The position numbers and the translations under genes were made by a program. Of a stretch of 64,000 nucleotides of DNA, positions 8,122-16,587 are shown piece after piece (the first letter of the stretch is position 1; each line of letters opens with the position of its first letter). Where the stretch lies: the NCBI RefSeq assembly GCF_016482785.1, contig NZ_JAEMXM010000023.1, positions 1-64,000 on the forward strand. Direction: 5' to 3'. Below the pieces are notes generated by a model that searched no databases, was not told the origin of the DNA, and saw only the letters and a program-made list of their open reading frames with translations. Origin of the DNA: Paenibacillus alkalitolerans. Lineage in GTDB: Bacteria > Bacillota > Bacilli > Paenibacillales > YIM-B00363.

Positions 8122-8156
8122 AATTCCCATACCGGCTTAAAACCGGTATGGGAATT
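8122..8156 (-). terminator. Terminator of the LplB-LplC-LplA transport operon
   Basis: A 14-base perfect stem (AATTCCCATACCGG with its complement) around a 7-base loop begins 7 bases past the LplA stop, with a T run following on the minus strand. Confidence 0.9.
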
Positions 8157-8163
8157 GGTGTCA

Positions 8164-9960
8164 TTAATTGTTAGGGAACACGGTCTTCGTCGTTTCATCG
8201 ACATTGTATTTCACAACGTCGTCATATCCGAGGCCTTTCGCTTTCGAGATCAACTCTGCCTTCAATTTGTTATACTCGTCTTCGTTCTTCGCGAAAACCA
8301 TCTTCCAGGAGTATTCCTTGATGACTTTGCCGATCTCGCTGGTCTTCTGTTGAATATCGGCAGGCGGCGTAGCCGGAGCCGATCCCGTAAAGATAGCTTT
8401 CATCACGGCCATCTTATTGTTCTTCTCGAAATATTCCTTCGGCGTCATCACGCCCATCGCTTCGCGCCAGCTCTTGGTCACCGGGTCCGGATCGTGGTTC
8501 AGCGTCGACGTCCACAGGTTGTAATCGTACGGTTCTTCGGTTTCCGGATTGATCGTGGACATTTTCAGCGTCGTGTTGTTGATTTGGTTCATGCCGTCCT
8601 TGAACGTACCGCCGCCGTACTCCTCCGGCACCGGTTCGGCGTTCGCGGGCAGCGCCTTCCAGCCGTACTCGGTCACGTAAGGCTTGCCTTTGTCGTCGAT
8701 ATCCCATGCCAGCCCTTTCGGGCCGTAGTTGGCTTCCAAGATACCCTCCGGAGTATAGAGCCAATTCAGAAATTCCATTACGCGCGCCGGATCCTTCGCT
8801 TTCGAACCGATCGCCCATACGCGGTTTCCGCCGTACGGATTCATACCGTAAGACACGATCTTCTCATCGGCGAACGGCACCAGCGCGAAGCCTTTGCCAG
8901 CCGCCGTATGTTCCGGCGTGTTATATACGTTATCCATCCAAGGGAAGAGGGAGAACAAAACTTGGCCGTCCTTAACCTTGTTCGACGCGTCGGAGAACTT
9001 CTGCGTCAACGAATCCGGATCGAGCAAGCCCATCTGGTTCGCATCGAAGTAGAACTTCAACCCTTTGAAGTAGTATCCGTTCTCATCCAACAATCCCTGC
9101 CATTCGTCGCTGTTCACGGAGGTGAGGGTGAGGCCTGCGGGATTGAAGCCGTCGCCTTCCTGATAACCGTGGAGCTGCGCGATGACCTTGGCGAGAGTCA
9201 TGTAGTTGCCGTCCCAGTCGGACCACAACGAGAAGCCGTACGTCGGACGGCCGGAATCGCTCTTCGGCTCCAGCTCTTGCATTTTCTTGAGAACCGGCAA
9301 ATAGTCGTCCAGCGTCTTGATCTCCGGGCTGCCGAGCTTCTGGTACAAGTCCCAACGAAGATCCGGGCCGAACGTCATCGTCGTGCCTTCGGATGGGCCT
9401 TCGCCGATGCCGACATCGTGGCCTATCCCATAAACGGCCGTGCCGCCGCCGAACTGCTTCTTGTTCGCTTCCACCGCTTGCCCTGCGTTCTTTAAGATGT
9501 CTGGTCCGTTTTTCTCGAGCAGTCCGTCCTTGTTCCAATCCAGCAGCAATCCGGCTTTAATGGCGTCTTGATAATCTTTGCCGTTGCTGCCGAACACGAC
9601 CAGATCGCCCAAGTCGCCTCCCGCCATCATCGTTGCGATCTTTTGCTGGCCGCCCGCCAGGTTGGATGCGATGATGTTCAGCTTGATGTTGAACTTATCC
9701 TTGATCATCTTTGCGAACCAGCCCGGCTGCTCGCCGGCATAGTTCGCCAGCATGGAGAATACCGTAATCGTAATCTCTTCCTTGGACTCCGCCTCCGTGC
9801 CGCCGCCGTTATCCGACGTTTGTTCCGGTGTGTTCCCTTCCGACGATCCTCCCTGCTCCGCAGGGCTTGCGCCTCCGCCGCTGCACGCCGTAGTAAATAC
9901 GAAGATCGCGATTAATAGCAGGGCGAGTGCCGAACGCATTTTTCCTCTAATCATTGTCAT
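8164..9960 (-). CDS. LplA-like saccharide-binding lipoprotein, module A
   Basis: 598 residues. The N-terminal signal (MTMIRGKMRSALALLLIAI) ends in a lipobox FTTAC, so the protein is lipid-anchored outside the membrane. A Ser/Gly/Glu-rich linker follows, then a family-1 solute-binding fold with motifs typical of LplA relatives, such as MAGGDLGDLVVFG in the N-lobe and VWAIGSKAKDPARVMEFLNW in the C-lobe. AGGGAGG precedes the ATG. It is the third gene after two permeases, 129 bases behind LplC. No ATPase gene is linked; such importers usually share an MsmX-type ATPase encoded elsewhere. The substrate is probably an oligosaccharide, perhaps pectin-derived, by context only. Confidence 0.88.
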   Translation of the reverse strand: MTMIRGKMRSALALLLIAIFVFTTACSGGGASPAEQGGSSEGNTPEQTSDNGGGTEAESKEEITITVFSMLANYAGEQPGWFAKMIKDKFNIKLNIIASNLAGGQQKIATMMAGGDLGDLVVFGSNGKDYQDAIKAGLLLDWNKDGLLEKNGPDILKNAGQAVEANKKQFGGGTAVYGIGHDVGIGEGPSEGTTMTFGPDLRWDLYQKLGSPEIKTLDDYLPVLKKMQELEPKSDSGRPTYGFSLWSDWDGNYMTLAKVIAQLHGYQEGDGFNPAGLTLTSVNSDEWQGLLDENGYYFKGLKFYFDANQMGLLDPDSLTQKFSDASNKVKDGQVLFSLFPWMDNVYNTPEHTAAGKGFALVPFADEKIVSYGMNPYGGNRVWAIGSKAKDPARVMEFLNWLYTPEGILEANYGPKGLAWDIDDKGKPYVTEYGWKALPANAEPVPEEYGGGTFKDGMNQINNTTLKMSTINPETEEPYDYNLWTSTLNHDPDPVTKSWREAMGVMTPKEYFEKNNKMAVMKAIFTGSAPATPPADIQQKTSEIGKVIKEYSWKMVFAKNEDEYNKLKAELISKAKGLGYDDVVKYNVDETTKTVFPNN

Positions 9961-10089
9961 GTGTTCCTCCCTTTGATTACTTGCCGAATTTGACGACCCT
10001 TTTTTCCTTCACAATATTTTGAAAGCCCTTACGAGAATGAACGGGTTCACCTCCTTCCACTGGATCGTATTCTTACTGACTCAAGCGGA

Positions 10090-10980
10090 TTATCCCTTCA
10101 CGGCGCCGATCATAATCCCTCTCACAAAATAGCGCTGGAAGAACGGATACACCAGCAAAATCGGCGCGACGACGATCATCGACACGGTCGTCCGAATCGA
10201 TGTCGGCGTGGCCTTGTTGGCCAAGTCCATGTTGGCGGAACCGGCCGTTTGCTGCATAAGCTGCGCCAAGGAAGTCGCCTCATTCATATAGCGGTACAGG
10301 ATAAACTGCAGTGAGAACAGCCGTTGCTCGGTAACCAGAAACAGCGTATCTCTAAATTCGTTCCATTGCCAGACTGCCGAGAATATGGTGATTGTGGCCA
10401 GAATCGGCGTAATTAACGGGAATATAATTTTCGCAAAGATGACCAGGTGACCCGCACCGTCGATTTGAGCGGATTCCTGCAGCGCGGCCGGCGTCGACTC
10501 GACGAATGTCTTCACGAGAATGATAAAGAACGGCGACACGATCCCAGGCAAAATGTAGGCGAGAAAATTGTTCACCAGCCCGAGATTCAGCATCGTGAGA
10601 TACCACGGAATGAGCCCGGCGTTGAAGTACATCGTTACGATCAGGAATCGGTACCAAAATTTTCGGCCCCACATCTCGTTCTTCGTAAACAGGAAGCCAA
10701 GGAACGCGGAAGCGAGGACGGTCAACGCCGTACCGATCACTGTACGGCCGAGCGACACAAGCGCCGCCGTACCCAGGCCGGGCAGCTTGAACACGTCCAT
10801 ATAATTCGTGAAATGGATCCCGATCGGGTAAAACAGCACGAGCCCTCTGCTGCTTAAGTCGTTGTTGCTGATCGTATTGATAAATAAGTAGTAGAACGGA
10901 AACACGCAAATCAAAGTGAATAAGGTGAAAAACGTATAATTCACGACGTGAAACAGCGAGAACCTTTCCTTAAGCGTCAT
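10090..10980 (-). CDS. LplC/YtcP-like carbohydrate ABC permease, module A
   Basis: A 296-residue inner-membrane permease of the MalG class with six predicted helices, of the CUT1 type. The EAA loop that contacts the ATPase reads ESAQIDGAGHLVIFAKIIFP. The C-terminal FFQRYFVRGIMIGAVKG is the standard family ending. It lies 28 bases after the LplB gene, and GGAGGAG precedes the ATG. With LplB it forms the heterodimeric channel that accepts sugar from the lipoprotein encoded next. Confidence 0.92.
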   Translation of the reverse strand: MTLKERFSLFHVVNYTFFTLFTLICVFPFYYLFINTISNNDLSSRGLVLFYPIGIHFTNYMDVFKLPGLGTAALVSLGRTVIGTALTVLASAFLGFLFTKNEMWGRKFWYRFLIVTMYFNAGLIPWYLTMLNLGLVNNFLAYILPGIVSPFFIILVKTFVESTPAALQESAQIDGAGHLVIFAKIIFPLITPILATITIFSAVWQWNEFRDTLFLVTEQRLFSLQFILYRYMNEATSLAQLMQQTAGSANMDLANKATPTSIRTTVSMIVVAPILLVYPFFQRYFVRGIMIGAVKG

Positions 10981-11008
10981 AGCCGATCTCCTCCTTGCAC
11001 CAGGATGT

Positions 11009-11965
11009 TTAAATGATGTTTTCGCCGCGAATCAGTTTCGAAAGAAGGTTGGCAGCGAACAGCAAGACGACGCTGACGATCGATTTCAGCAGGCTGACAG
11101 CGGTAGCGAACGAGAAGTTGGAATTCAACATTCCGATGTTGTACACGTACAAGTCAAGCACTTCGATGCTGCTCATGTTGATTGCATTCGAGAATACATA
11201 GAATTGATCGAATCCCATGTTGATGAAATTCGCGATCGATAAGAGCAGGAGCACGAAGTACGTAGGCATAATTCCGGGAACGGTCACATGCCACATCAAG
11301 CGGTACCGTCCTGCCCCATCCACTCTGGCGGCTTCGTACAGCTCCTGGTCGATGCTTGTAATGGCCGCGATATACATGATCGCGCCCCAGCCGAGCGTCT
11401 TCCAAACCTCCCACATCGTCATCTTCAACCACGTATGGTCGGCCGATGCGAGGATGTTCATCGGGCGGTCGATCCAGCCCAAGCTCAACAAGAGGTTGTT
11501 TACGAATCCGTTATCTACCGAGAACAGCATGAACGCGAACGAATATACAAGTACCCAGCTGATAAAGTTAGGTACGGTCGTAAGCGTTTGCACTATTCTC
11601 TTGAATAAAGAGCTTCGGATCTCGGTCAGGAAGACGGCGAAGATGACCGGCAATACGGATGTCAATATACTCAGCGAGCTCATAGCGAACGTGTTGGTCA
11701 TCACGCGCAATATTTCCTGCTGCCGAATCTCGTTCGAGAACATGGAAGTGAACCAATAGAACCCCATATATTCGCTATCCTTTAGCGGGATCCCCGGCCG
11801 GTAATCGTAGAATGCGTAGATCCAGCCGTAGAGCGGTAAATACGAAAACACAAACGCCAATATCAGAAACGGGAGCGCCATGAGAAAGAGCTTGTACTTG
11901 TCCCTGATTTGAAACCGCTCTCCAAAAACGGAGGCGTTGGTCGCTTTGCTTCTGGTGATAGTCAT
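11009..11965 (-). CDS. LplB-like sugar ABC permease, module A
   Basis: A 318-residue MalF-class permease with six membrane helices. After a short basic N-terminus come PFLILAFVFSYLPLYGWIYA and the EAA loop YEAARVDGAGRYRLMWHVTVP. It is the first gene of the transport operon; a GGGGGAG ribosome-binding site precedes the ATG. The presumed promoter is upstream at about 12.0 kb. It partners the LplC permease. Confidence 0.92.
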   Translation of the reverse strand: MTITRSKATNASVFGERFQIRDKYKLFLMALPFLILAFVFSYLPLYGWIYAFYDYRPGIPLKDSEYMGFYWFTSMFSNEIRQQEILRVMTNTFAMSSLSILTSVLPVIFAVFLTEIRSSLFKRIVQTLTTVPNFISWVLVYSFAFMLFSVDNGFVNNLLLSLGWIDRPMNILASADHTWLKMTMWEVWKTLGWGAIMYIAAITSIDQELYEAARVDGAGRYRLMWHVTVPGIMPTYFVLLLLSIANFINMGFDQFYVFSNAINMSSIEVLDLYVYNIGMLNSNFSFATAVSLLKSIVSVVLLFAANLLSKLIRGENII

Positions 11966-12007
11966 CGTTCTCCCCCTTTGTTTTGATCACAACTCGACCA
12001 CAAACAC

Positions 12008-12013
12008 ATTATA
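12008..12013 (-). promoter_or_regulatory. Putative -10 box of the LplB operon
   Basis: TATAAT on the minus strand, 43 bases before the LplB ATG. No good -35 hexamer sits 16-18 bases upstream, as expected if the AraC-type regulator of the module must recruit polymerase. The remaining 12014-12192 holds nothing else I can identify. Confidence 0.4.
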
Positions 12014-12192
12014 GGACGGAGGTAGTACGACTCGATATATCAAAAAACCATTTCAGTTTTGAAAAACCACGGAGTTGCGGTTGAATAATTTTCCTTATGG
12101 CAACGAAAACTTTTAGGTGTTATTAGGAAGGGTTATAGACATCGAATCGTTGAAAATCGTCTAAATCACATGTGGAAATGAGGATGGTACAA

Positions 12193-12417
12193 ATGGATAA
12201 CATCGAGGAAGTGCAAAACGAATTGCAAGATGCCACGGCGAGCGTGGAAGCCACTGATTCGGATGAAGTGCTGGACTTTTATATCGGGAAAGCGATGGAC
12301 GAGTGCATGAAGCTGCAAGCCGTCGGTCCGATCTCGGAAAAAAATGTCGAGCACCTGCTCACGCAGCTTGCTTACGATTGCTATCGTGTAGGCTATACAG
12401 CTTCGCGGGAATCGTGA
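12193..12417 (+). CDS. Small acidic hypothetical protein
   Basis: 74 residues with no cysteine pair, signal or membrane segment except one hydrophobic helix face (LLTQLAYDCYRVGYTASRES). I do not recognise the family. The ATG at 12193 is preceded by GAGGATGG. An in-frame ATG 21 bases upstream is less well placed. The gene ends at a strong two-way terminator and is convergent with a broken SEC-C gene. Confidence 0.6.
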   Translation: MDNIEEVQNELQDATASVEATDSDEVLDFYIGKAMDECMKLQAVGPISEKNVEHLLTQLAYDCYRVGYTASRES

Positions 12418-12429
12418 GCTGATCTCAAA

Positions 12430-13424
12430 TTAAAAAAGGGGGAAATTCCCCCTTTTGCACGATCTCAACCGGTTAGTCAGTTCCTCGATCCGGTCCTCCA
12501 ATATGGCCCTATCGGACGAAACCTTGTCCAATCCCAAACGATACAAGCGCAACGCTTCGTCCTTATCGCCTGCCGGCGAATCGGAAAACCGGGGATTGTA
12601 CAAGTCCCCCCATCCGATATATCCCCATACCCAATCGGGATGCTCTTCAATCAATTTCTTAAAGAGCTCATCGGCGGTATTGGTATCGCCTTTATAAAAG
12701 TGCGCTTCCGCGTACGAGCGGCGCAGGTTCAATTTATTTTCCTCTTGCATGTCGGTTAAATGCTCCATCATATCCCGATATAACATGATTAAACGATCCC
12801 AACTTTCCGGATCTTCCTCCTGCCGGTTCCGGCACTCGTTAACCATATCGGGTATCGTATCGAAGAAAACCGCATCCATAGCATAGGGAAAATCGGTTTT
12901 CTCCTCAAACTGATCAAAAGACAGGCACTTGTAAGGAATGAGAACATGTTCTCTGATTGCGGTCCATATCGCCAAAAAACGCTCCAATATTCTTTGATCC
13001 GGATCATTATCCAAATAATCTTCAAGCATATCTTCCAATCGGTGCAAGGAGAATTTATCCGGAAGCCACCTGTTCCAAAGCTCCTGTGCAGCAAGCATAA
13101 GAAAATCTTCATCAAGGACGTGAGCTTTCGCGATACAGTTCTCATCCACTTGTCGCTGATCTCGTCAACGCTGATATATCCTTCCACTTCATTATTAAAT
13201 TGCGCCTTATCCGTTATAATGCCTAATTCGTTCAGTTCAACCAAAATCTCGGTTTCCGTCATAGCCTCCAGCTTCTCAGGCGTCCAAGCACGTGCCGCAA
13301 AGCTCTCGAAATCCTCAAATGCGTCAATCGGTTTGGGAATCGGTTGGTCATATTTCGGGATACAACACTTCTTGTATTTTGCTCCGCTGCCGCAAGGGCA
13401 AGGGTCGTTTCTGCCGACTTTCAT
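12430..13424 (-). pseudogene. SEC-C motif protein with TPR-like C-terminus, frameshifted
   Basis: Starting at 13424 the protein opens with a SEC-C zinc motif ([17 protein letters not shown]), followed by an acidic region. Near 13150 the frame changes. Adding one base joins VDEISDK to [16 protein letters not shown] and on to a helical, TPR-like C-terminus (LNLRRSYAEAHFYKGDTNTA), giving about 331 residues. SEC-C domains bind zinc and occur in SecA and many uncharacterised proteins. The last residues, KRGNFPLF and the stop, are encoded by the terminator hairpin at 12434-12456, so the original C-terminus has probably been replaced. The slip may be a sequencing error. Confidence 0.7.
12434..12456. 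terminator. Bidirectional terminator between convergent genes
   Basis: AAAAGGGGG and CCCCCTTTT pair around an AAATT loop. It serves the small plus-strand gene, and on the minus strand it lies inside the last codons of the SEC-C frame. Confidence 0.8.
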
Positions 13425-13499
13425 GTAATCCTCCCAAGAATCATGATTGGTTCCGCCATTATAAAATGTGATTTCAATTAATTGAACATAGCCGGCCGG

Positions 13500-13641
13500 T
13501 TACGTCTGTACCGCTTCGTCGATTTTGCGCAGTAGCATTTGCAGCTGTGAACGGATCGACTCGAGCTCTTCCTGCCGGACTCCGGTGCGCGCATAAAGCT
13601 TGCCCGGCACCTCCGCCGCCCGCTTCTTTAGCGCGCGGCCC
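13500..13641 (-). pseudogene. C-terminal fragment of an unrecognised coiled-coil protein
   Basis: The minus strand reads GRALKKRAAEVPGKLYARTG, then QEELESIRSQLQMLLRKIDE, before a TAA at 13502-13500. The composition is that of a real helical C-terminus, but an in-frame stop sits directly upstream and there is no start. It is a fragment. No family is recognised. Confidence 0.35.
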
Positions 13642-13769
13642 TATAGCGACAAAGTATGTTATTCCTGATTAATCGACAGTCTCAACTTCTCCCTTAGTAT
13701 ATCTTCTGATCGGAGCGAAAGCTTGATCGAGCCAATCCTGCGTGATTACTTCTGAACAAACATGTCCGG

Positions 13770-13958
13770 GTGCAGACGATCGACGGCCATGTTTACGAAG
13801 GTGTCATTCTCGGCGCCGAAGGAGGAGTCCTTCATCTGGGCATCCGGCAGCCGGCGGGATATCAGCGGTTTTTCTATCCGTGCTACAATCCGTATTACAA
13901 CGTCATATTGCCGCTTGTCTTGTACGACTTGCTTGCAATCACGCTTCTGACCACATAA
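13770..13958 (+). CDS. Small Sm-like protein, possibly N-terminally truncated
   Basis: 62 residues from a GTG at 13770. VQTIDGHVYEGVILGAEGGV has the strand-turn-strand look of short Sm-like proteins found in Bacillus and Paenibacillus, followed by an aromatic stretch (RFFYPCYNPYYN) and a hydrophobic tail. There is no ribosome-binding site. The frame continues eight sensible codons upstream (LLLNKHVR) before a stop, so the true N-terminus may have been lost. Function unknown. Confidence 0.45.
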   Translation: MQTIDGHVYEGVILGAEGGVLHLGIRQPAGYQRFFYPCYNPYYNVILPLVLYDLLAITLLTT

Positions 13959-13969
13959 CACAGCAAAAA

Positions 13970-14010
13970 ACAAAGAACCAAGGCGCTCTTGCCAGGCTAT
14001 GGTTCTTTGT
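13970..14010 (-). terminator. Terminator of the YjcZ-type gene
   Basis: ACAAAGAACCA pairs with TGGTTCTTTGT, with a smaller GGC/GCC hairpin inside the loop. A run of six T follows on the minus strand. It lies 24 bases after the micro-gene's stop. Confidence 0.75.
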
Positions 14011-14034
14011 CGTGCTCACCGGACGGCTGTTCTG

Positions 14035-14130
14035 TTACACTACCCAGAATGTTCTCAACACGATAACCAACAAGATATACAGGACTAAAATAACCGCAGT
14101 AGAAGTGAAGCCGTAACCTACTGCTCCCAT
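14035..14130 (-). CDS. YjcZ-family sporulation micro-protein
   Basis: 31 residues: MGAVGYGFTSTAVILVLYIL followed by LVIVLRTFWVV. A Gly/aromatic N-terminus followed by a single membrane helix is the YjcZ/YrpD-like pattern of small sporulation proteins in Bacillaceae and Paenibacillaceae. ATG 14130 is preceded by GGGAGGG at 6 bases; an ATG 6 bases upstream is too close to that site. A paralogue with the same design lies at 44084-44185. It is probably membrane-embedded in the forespore or spore; the role is unknown. Confidence 0.75.
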   Translation of the reverse strand: MGAVGYGFTSTAVILVLYILLVIVLRTFWVV

Positions 14131-14300
14131 TGTCATCCCTCCCACTGATCAACATACGATATTATATAAATGCCTTCACCTTTGTATGGTTTCGCCACCG
14201 GCTGGTTTTATTTCATGATGCAACCGACTTTTGGCGCGAAGTAAGAAAACCTCTACAATTCAAAGAAGCAAAGACCGCGTTAAGTAGAAGCACAACCGCC

Positions 14301-14785
14301 TCCTGTCTCACTTCGGCACAACGTGGTTCATCCGTGAACCACCGTGTTTCAATGTGAAACAAGCACTCCCATTTAATCACCTCTTGTTTCACTTCGGCAC
14401 CACGTAGTTCATCCGTGAACCACCGTGTTTCAATGTGAAACAAGCACATCTGTTTAACCTCCTCTTGTTTCACTTCGGCACCACGTAGTTCATCCGTGAC
14501 CCACCGTGTTTCAATGTGAAACAAGCACTCCTTTTTAACCTCCTCCTGTTTCACTTCGGCACCACGTCGTTCATCCGTGAACCACCGTGTTCAATGTGAA
14601 ACAAGCACATCTGTTTACCCGCCTCCTGTTTCACTTCGGCACCACGTCGTTCATCCGTGAACCACCGTGTTCAATGTGAAACAAGCACATCTGTTTACCC
14701 GCCTCCTGTTTCACTTCGGCACCACGTAGTTCATCCGTGAACCACCGTGTTTCATTGTGAAACAAACACTCCTGTCTCACTTCGC
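14301..14785. repeat. 81-bp tandem repeat array, about six units
   Basis: The anchor CTTCGGCAC recurs at 14311, 14392, 14473, 14554, 14634 and 14714, with a diverged partial copy at 14780. Spacing is 81, 81, 81, 80 and 80 bases. The two 80-base units are identical to each other. Each unit contains two short inverted repeats, GTTTCA-atg-TGAAAC and GGTTCA-tccg-TGAACC, or slight variants. On the minus strand a unit is 27 codons long (CLFHIETRWFTDELRGAEVK), and most units have AGGAGG followed 8 bases later by ATG. In the 80-base units one T of a TTT run is missing and the frame breaks. Confidence 0.9.
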
Positions 14786-14949
14786 GCGAAGCTGGTACTT
14801 CCTTATAACGGAAGCTGTAACGCCGGAATTGCTGTTCACTCGTCAAGGATAAACGGCTTCGCCGTCCTCTTCGAGGTCGGCGCCGTTTACCGTTGAAATA
14901 TAAGCCAAGTATAGATGTGAAACTTATACTTTCTTATATCTAAATAAAA
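14786..14949. other. Non-coding stretch with nested hairpin
   Basis: Between the repeat array and the regulator terminator there is no gene. AAACGGC (14851-14857) pairs with GCCGTTT (14882-14888) around an inner CCTC-TTC-GAGG stem. No T run follows it, so it is not a clear terminator. The 14131-14300 side of the array also holds no gene. Confidence 0.4.
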
Positions 14950-14978
14950 ATCGTGCGTACAGTTTCTGTACGCACGAT
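14950..14978 (-). terminator. Terminator of the module B operon
   Basis: ATCGTGCGTACA pairs perfectly with TGTACGCACGAT around GTTTC, followed by a T run on the minus strand, 19 bases after the regulator stop. Confidence 0.9.
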
Positions 14979-14997
14979 GCTTTCGTGTCACCTTCGA

Positions 14998-16587
14998 TTA
15001 CGATTTTGTTCTTTTGCACGCAATCCCTATATTCATTGGCAGATCCTTGATGTATTCGGTAGGCGAGCTTCCGGTGTATTTCTTGAACACCTGGCTGAAA
15101 TTTTGCGGATAGTCTCCGTACCCGAGCCGTTCAGCCAGCTCGAAAACTTTGATATCCTCGTTTTCCCGCATCCATTCGATCGCCTGAGCGACTCTTCGCC
15201 GGACAACATAATTGGAAAATTTCTCGCCGGTTTCCCGTTTGAACAGCTTACCCAGGTAATCAGGATTCATGTATAACATTCGCTGAGCCACCCAGTTCAA
15301 GGAAAGATCCGGATTCCCGAGCTGTTCCTCCACAATGCCGATCACTTTGGAAACGATCGCCGAATACTTATTCTTCCGGCTCTCGTACTGCCGATTGGCG
15401 ATGCTTTCGGCTACCGATTTGAAGAAGGCCTTGATCGCCTGCAGCGTGTCGAGATCGATTAAAGCGACGAGCTTCTCCATGTATTTCTTCTGTTCGCTCG
15501 CGTCTCCCAGTCGAATAACCGCCATATACAACTCAATCACATACGACTTGGCGTTCTGGATGTCCAATCGCAGCTCGCCGAGCTGCTCGAAGTAGCGGTC
15601 AATCGCCTGTGCGGCATCACTCCAGCGTCCGGTTTTGATCTGCAGGATTAAATCTTCGTCGTCAAAGGCAAATTCCTTGCAGTCGAGCCCTTGCGCATCG
15701 GAAATGTCGTGACCGGTGATCAGACTGCCCTCGCCCAAATAAAACCGGTGCTTGAGGCACTCCAGCGTCTGCTTGTACAGCTTCCGCGCCTCCGTCATCT
15801 CGCCGGGCTCGCTCAAGGCGATCGTCAGATCGATTTTATAGTATTCCCGGAACGTACAGCGAATCTTGTAGATGAACTCCTGCAAACCGGCAAGCTCCCC
15901 GTCGTCTTCGACGACGATCAGCACATGCTCGCCAACGGTGGTGCTCAGCACCGGCCTTGACAATAATTCCTCGGCTATATTTTTCACCGCAAAGATATGT
16001 TCGAATTCGAAAGCGCTCTCCAATTGAAACAAGAGCAATCGAACCCGTTTGTTTTCCAGGTTCAGATCGAATAGATTCCGGTAGTATTCCCAGTCTTTGT
16101 TTCCGTACGTTTTGTTGGTGAGGAATTCCTTCAGCACCTGCTGCTTCACGTGGGGCAGCACTTTCGTCAGCTCCTCTTTAACGGATCGGACGAATTGCTC
16201 CTTATGTTCGTTTCGTTTCAGCTCCGCCGCGACCTCGAGCAGCGCTTCAGTGATCTTGCGCTCGTTGCAGGGCTTTAGCAAATAATGCTTAACGCCGTGA
16301 CGCATCGCAGTCTGGGCGTACTCGAACTCGTTGAATCCGGAGAGCATAATAATCGCAATCTGCGGATACGTTTCGGCTACTTTGACGGCGAGCTGCAGAC
16401 CGTCCATCCGCGGCATCCTGATATCCGTAATGACAATGTCCGGCTGTTCCCGCACAATGAGATCAAAAGCCTCAACTCCGTTGCGGGCTTGGCCGACAAG
16501 CGTCATTCCCGCAGCCGCCCAGTCGACGATTTTCGTAAGGCCTTCGAGGATGAGCTCTTCATCGTCTACAATAATGACTTTATGCAT
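14998..16587 (-). CDS. YesN-type response regulator (REC + AraC HTH), module B
   Basis: 529 residues. The receiver domain has D8/D9, phospho-acceptor D55 (IVITDIRMPR), S83 and K105. The C-terminal AraC domain includes LSLNWVAQRMLYMNPDYLGK and the FSQVFKKYTGSSPTEY signature. The ATG lies inside the last codons of the kinase gene (8-base overlap), so the two are translationally coupled. It is the last gene of the operon. It probably activates the same transport operon, from the promoter at about 21.6 kb. Confidence 0.92.
   Translation of the reverse strand: MHKVIIVDDEELILEGLTKIVDWAAAGMTLVGQARNGVEAFDLIVREQPDIVITDIRMPRMDGLQLAVKVAETYPQIAIIMLSGFNEFEYAQTAMRHGVKHYLLKPCNERKITEALLEVAAELKRNEHKEQFVRSVKEELTKVLPHVKQQVLKEFLTNKTYGNKDWEYYRNLFDLNLENKRVRLLLFQLESAFEFEHIFAVKNIAEELLSRPVLSTTVGEHVLIVVEDDGELAGLQEFIYKIRCTFREYYKIDLTIALSEPGEMTEARKLYKQTLECLKHRFYLGEGSLITGHDISDAQGLDCKEFAFDDEDLILQIKTGRWSDAAQAIDRYFEQLGELRLDIQNAKSYVIELYMAVIRLGDASEQKKYMEKLVALIDLDTLQAIKAFFKSVAESIANRQYESRKNKYSAIVSKVIGIVEEQLGNPDLSLNWVAQRMLYMNPDYLGKLFKRETGEKFSNYVVRRRVAQAIEWMRENEDIKVFELAERLGYGDYPQNFSQVFKKYTGSSPTEYIKDLPMNIGIACKRTKS

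Noticed and set aside
7696-9495. A 599-codon open frame on the plus strand, opposite the module A kinase and LplA genes
   Set aside because: Its composition (many His, Arg, Val) is that of an antisense shadow, it has no domain or ribosome-binding site, and it crosses the terminator between two well-supported genes.
8049-11965. Missing ATPase genes in modules A and B as a sign of deletion
   Set aside because: CUT1 importers of this group commonly rely on a shared MsmX-type ATPase encoded elsewhere.
14301-14785. The repeat array considered as CRISPR
   Set aside because: Units are contiguous 80-81 bp copies with no unique spacers, and no cas genes are present.
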